Of a DNA stretch of 64,000 nucleotides, positions 59,618 to 64,000 are shown piece by piece. The translations under genes and the position numbers were made by a program. This stretch comes from Phaeosaccion multiseriatum (lineage: Eukaryota > Ochrophyta, other classes). Under the pieces are notes generated by a model that saw nothing but the letters and a program-made list of their open reading frames with translations, searched no databases and was not told where the DNA came from. How positions within the stretch are numbered: position 1 is the stretch's first letter; each line of letters opens with the position of its first letter. Where the stretch lies: NCBI GenBank assembly GCA_965112735.1, contig OZ218953.1, positions 4,836,001 to 4,900,000 on the forward strand, in the 5' to 3' direction.

Positions 59618-62600
59618 ATGGGCGCCGCGGGCTCGTCCGCGACAGAAGAAGACCATGGGCGGGTGGCTGTGACGGAAGACGCGGACAGCGGGCGTGTAGA
59701 GCTTACCCGGGACGTAAACGATGTCGACATTGTTCCCTTTGCGATCCAATTCCATCTTGATCGAGGGCACTTTACTCGGAGTCACTTCATGTATCAAACG
59801 GTGCATCGTTGGGTCATGAACAGCGGCCTTTGGTCCAGGCGTCAGACTGTGGCCGCGAGCAAGCAGCTCAATGGCTACGAGACGCTGCGACAGTTTAATG
59901 AGACCCAGCAGAACGTATTTGGTTCAGCATGCTCCATGCTCTCCTATGGGGCACCCCGCAGAAAGAAGGTTCGTGGCCCCAACGTCTCCAGGGACCAGGC
60001 CATGAAGGACTACTTCCGCAGGGCGAACACAGGCGGCTTTCATCCGAGAGCACTCATTAGGCGCAGGCCTGGCCTAATCAAGAGGTACGGTCTGCAAGTC
60101 GAAGACATTATCAACGTCGTCAATGTCTTCGCCCGCTTCTGTGCCGACCAAGCCTACACTCTTGGCGACAAAGGCAACGAGAAGATTGTGGTTCCCGTGA
60201 CTGTCAAAATGGATGGCTTCGTCATTGCCAAGGGCCATCATACTGATACAACCAGCCAAACCAATTGGGGCAATGCACATCAGTTTGGAAATACAACACT
60301 GGAGCAGGCGAAGGCAATACTGGAAAAGTCTGATGCTCAGGTGCGTGGCGTCCCCTCCTTCCCACTGATCTTTCGGGGCAGAATCACTGTTGATCCATCG
60401 TCAATCTTAATCACGCCTCCTCGCTCGCTCGCTCACGCTGCAGCCCCGCCTTTGCTTCGCCTCCTGTCAACCCTCCCTTATCGCTACTCGTTCTGTTCCA
60501 GCTGCGAGACGAGGACGCACCTAAGCTGGGTTCCGAGATGATGGAAGTTATGATGATGGATCTGAAAGGGGCATACACGGGCTCCATCGGTTTTCAGCTT
60601 CACACCGCAGGGGGTGACTACAAAAGTGTTGCCGCGAGCGTGACCGAAATCATGAAGGCGCTGCGTGTTTGCATCCCTTGTCTCGAGCTTTTCTGGCAGC
60701 GGATTCTGACGGGGGAGAACCCCTCGTGGGTGGAGATGGGCGAGGCGTGTGATTGCCACCAAGCTTGTCCCACCGGAGGGGAGGGTCCTTGCGGTGAAAG
60801 TGAGTGCGTTTGCGCGACTCAGTTCTCCAGCAGAGTCTGCTCGAGGTGCAAGAGGAAAGGGCTCGTGTGCAAGAGTCTCCGACCATTGTGCATCTCAACA
60901 GACTGTAATGGCGCACAGCTTGCCTTCATTCGGAAAATGGCGGCAAGAACCCTCGGAGAGGACGACCCCCTGGGGTGGTATGAGGCACTGCCTGACGGGG
61001 CTCACCTTGTAAAGTGTGTTCGTGCTACGACATTCAATTGGTGGGTCGTCTGCCAGGGCTGGCTAGTCGGACTGCGAACTCTTCGCGCCAGATTCCACGA
61101 TCTGGACCCGGCTCGAAGTGAAGCAGTACAAGCCAATGTTGGCCTTGACGCCATTGAAAACAAGGATCCTTTCTCAGTGGAGAGCGCAATCGCTGTTACG
61201 ACGGCGTCTCTGCAGTTGGCTCTACTCTCAGAGGAGGAGCGGGAGAAGCGCCGTGCTCTCGTGGGGGTGACCGTGTGCCCGGAGCCGTGGGGTTTCTGGC
61301 ATCAGAACATGGCCTCGCAGACTCAGAAGCCGACTGGTATGGGCTACCATCATGGCTCTGGCATGATCTTCAACGCCGATCGTTCAGGCAGGCATCTGCG
61401 CATGCTCAAGGCCCATCATGTGCCTTGTACCACAGAGGTTGTTCTGCGAGACGACTGCTTCCAGAGTCTTGGGTCTCTCGTCGTGGTTGGCGACTACGTG
61501 TACATGTGTGACAGTGGAGCGAATCAGATTTGGGTGGTGCATGTGCTGGCCGCTCTTCCAGGAAACAGGGGACCCCGCGCGGCGGCGGAGGAGGGCGACG
61601 ATGATGATGACGACGACCAGCAACCGGACGGGCATGTAGCAGCGCGTGGTCGGGGGAGACAGACTCAGCAACGGCATTTGAATTTGAAGGCAGTGCCCTT
61701 GGTCCGTCGGATCCAGGAGCGTTGCACTTCTGAGGAGAATGTCCTCGAGGAGAGAGAAGAGGAGGGCATCCGTTGCCCCGTTGCCATTGCGCTTGCCGTG
61801 TCCTCTGAGCGCGCGTTCGACCTCTTTGTCACCCAAGAGGAACCTGGCGGGGGGGGAGCACTACACCGGCTCTCATTTGACGCTGGCAACCCTTTTGCAC
61901 CTGTGAGCGAGAAGCTGTGTGACCTACCCAAGGGACCTGCGGGCCTCACAGCACTCTCGCATGACTGCGTTGCCTGCATCGCCGACAGCTCGCTTTTTGT
62001 CTGGGAGGGCAATGTGGAACGTGCCGGAGGACCAGAGGGTGGCAGTGGCAATGACGGAGATACACTCATGGCTCTGACTGATGACGAGGAAGATGGTACT
62101 GTTGAGAAGCCAAGGCGCGCACACCTCACGTGCGTGAAGTCTCACGTGGGGACTCAGCCTTGTGGACTCACGTTGGCCCCACCCGGTGCATACGATGATG
62201 AAGATGTGATCGTCATCCTCATGCTAGATGAAGGTTTGCATGCGCTTGTCAAGGTTCTCCTTCGTCGTGACAGTGGGGTGCTAAGCTGGAAGGGATCATC
62301 CGTGCTGATGGGCGGACAGGGAAACACAGAACCCGGAGAGAGCACTGCCAGCGGTACGGCATCGAAAGTACCTTTGTTCAGACCTACGTTCGGCTGCTTC
62401 GTGTACAACGCTTTCTTCTTGTCCGACACTGGAAACCAGTGCATTCGAATGATCTCGGACTGCTACGTCTACGCCCAGCACCTCATCCCACTACAACGGA
62501 TGTTGAGTGAGGCGTATCAGCTCCAGGGCGAAGACTTGGATGAGAATGGCAAAGACATGCAAAACAACGCACGCACGATGAAGGAGAGCATTGCCAAGCT

Positions 62601-64000
62601 TCATGTGGTCGACTTGGCTCTCAGTCACATGGGGAAAGCGATATCAGCTGCCACAGGCAAATCCCTGGTCTCTCTCCAGGGCCCTGAAGGAATGCCATCA
62701 CGCGAAGTTCGAGGTGCTATCAAGGCGAGCCTGCAGGCACTACCTCGGATGCTACATCGGATGCTTGCAGAGGTGAGAAGGGGGGTGCTCCCCATGGCTG
62801 TGTGCGTGTGTGTGCGTGAGTGCGTGAGTAAAAATGTCCGTGTCCGTGGGCGCGTGCGTTTGGAAATCAGCCTTGCCCTTTCGTCTCACGGCTTCGCTGT
62901 TCGCTCCTTGCTTGATGCTTCCTCGCTCATTTCCGTCAGCAGGGAGTGCCTCGCGGCATCGTGGAGAAGATGCAGATGAGGAGCGTTTTGACCCTCAATG
63001 TTGAGACTTTCTTCACGAAGCAAAGGGAAGGCCGCCAGGATGTTCCAGACGCTCTTGAGTATGCCCGAAGAAGGGGCCTTGTGATGCTTGAGGCTGCGAA
63101 GAAGGCCAACCCCAGCATGGGTTTTGCCTACTGCACAAGCAGCGTCAACAGCAGCGGTCGAAAGCTCAGGGCGGGATACCAGCTGGAGCAAAACGAGAGC
63201 AGATTGGTGGCTTCACCCGTGTTGAAGCGACCAAGGGTAGCGGAGAAGCTTGACGAAGGGCAACGGAAGCAGCGCAAGAAGGACACGCAGACGCTTCGCA
63301 ATGCGGCGGCTCGTCTTAGGAAGGTTCCGCAGCAGCGTGTAACCAACAAGAGGAAGTACAATGTTGGAGCGGCCCCGCGTTCGGTGGCGTTTGCTCCCAA
63401 CTCTGCGCAAAGCAACGACCCGAGTGGATACCTGTCGCGCTTGCATGAGAGCTCGGGAGCGAGGAAGCGCGGACAGAAAGGACGGAAGACCGGTGAATCC
63501 GTCCGAACTCGCATTCTCTACAGGGCAAATGACGTTGTGATAGTCAGGGCAGACAAGGGGTCGGAGGAGAGCTTTTTTCTTGCACAGCTTCGCGTCGATC
63601 TTCGGAAGGAGGTGATCGTCTCGAAGAAGGGACGAGGCTCCAAGCAGAAGGTGGTTCCGGCAAAGCCTGGTGTTTCATACTTTCACGTCGCTGAACAGGA
63701 CTCTACCGACGAGTCCCAGGACGGGGATGGGGCTGCAGCAGTCGTCTACGAAGTCGACGGCGGGAAAGAGGCTTCTGTGTCTTGTGCTGCCATTTATGGC
63801 GCATTGCCCCGCTACCACGAAGCAATGTACATCGAAGGCTCACATGCAGCTTCAGGAGGGGTGTGCGCGCAGAGAAGGCTTCGGAGGTTTGCCATCACGG
63901 AGGAGCAGCACGAGGAGTGCAAGCAGATTGTCAACAGAGAGGCGGAGGGCCAAGAGGTGGCCAAGGCGATGGGATACGCCCCCCCCGACCCAAGCGTGCA
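59618..64000 (+). CDS. Very large protein with Cys-rich cluster and NHL-like repeats (3' end beyond window)
   Basis: Exons are 59618-60340, 60502-62772 and 62943 (or 62940) to the window end, all phase 0, more than 1340 residues. The N-terminal 240 residues include HFTRSHFMYQTVHRWVMNSG and VPVTVKMDGFVIAKGHHTD. Next comes DLKGAYTGSIGFQLHTAGGD, then a Cys/His cluster (CDCHQACP...CGESECVC...CSRCKRKGLVC...CISTDC, about 60745-60905), probably zinc binding. Later segments MCDSGANQIWVV, PCGLTLAPPG and FLSDTGNQCIRMI resemble NHL beta-propeller blades. The last part is basic and ends in an open frame. No known family is assigned. The MDG and DLKG acids before a Cys-rich insert could belong to an RNase-H-like transposase, but that is speculation. 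The N-terminal splice acceptor at 62939-62942 is a CAGCAG pair. Confidence 0.65.

Overview
This is a piece of nuclear DNA from a eukaryote, most likely a photosynthetic stramenopile (heterokont alga). Genes are broken by short GT-AG introns of roughly 50-670 bp. Six gene products begin with a hydrophobic signal peptide followed by an aromatic residue at the predicted cleavage site (SASA-F, VAA-F, AEG-F, VEG-F, GHA-F, ARG-Y), the bipartite presequence used to cross the four membranes of a red-derived secondary plastid. Compact spacing, high GC and a gene-dense layout would fit a eustigmatophyte such as Nannochloropsis/Microchloropsis, but that genus-level placement is inference.

Layout. 1-744: 3' end of an unrecognised gene. 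1140-3230 (-): plastid glutamyl-tRNA reductase, first committed step of tetrapyrrole synthesis. 3561-6973 (+): intact BED-finger/hAT-transposase-derived gene. 7157-10278 (+): plastid PPR-like plus EngB GTPase fusion. 11677-15594 (+): PP2A B55 regulatory subunit in nine exons. 16.1-23.3 kb: a transposon graveyard with a decayed pogo/Tigger element, two abutting foldback repeats, AT-hook reading frames and a ~246-bp tandem exon-intron repeat. 23417-26313 (+): leucine-rich-repeat protein with a giant TCCC tract in its intron. 26380-27696 (-): plastid flavin-reductase-like protein. 28283-29378 (-): small plastid protein with repeated GEGKY motifs. 29600-33725 (+): 11-exon multipass membrane protein. 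34634-41673 (-): large UVR-motif coiled-coil protein, probably one gene with the 286-residue reading frame just upstream of it. 42.0-44.2 kb: two twin-CX9C mitochondrial genes (COX23-like and complex I NDUFA8). 44434-46165 (+): unknown helical protein. 46355-46882: a complete MITE with target-site duplication. 46967-48559 (+): 2-oxoglutarate/Fe(II) oxygenase. 48599-52845 (-) and 52966-55166 (+): a divergent pair of plastid genes, an HrpB-type DEAH helicase and an unknown plastid protein, sharing a 120-bp promoter. 55.7-56.5 kb: palindromic element array. 56.7-64 kb: a divergent pair, a Ulp1-like protease (-) and a very large Cys-rich/NHL-like protein (+) that runs off the window; this pair is the best candidate for an undescribed mobile element.

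How it fits together. Many housekeeping genes serve the plastid (tetrapyrrole synthesis, ribosome assembly GTPase, RNA helicase, flavin reductase) or mitochondrion (NDUFA8, CX9C). They are separated by two transposon-rich zones (16-23 kb and 55-64 kb). Simple repeats (CAG, GT, AAC, TCCC) sit in coding tails or next to splice sites. All gene models below were assembled by hand from open frames plus splice signals whose phases agree; no transcripts were available.
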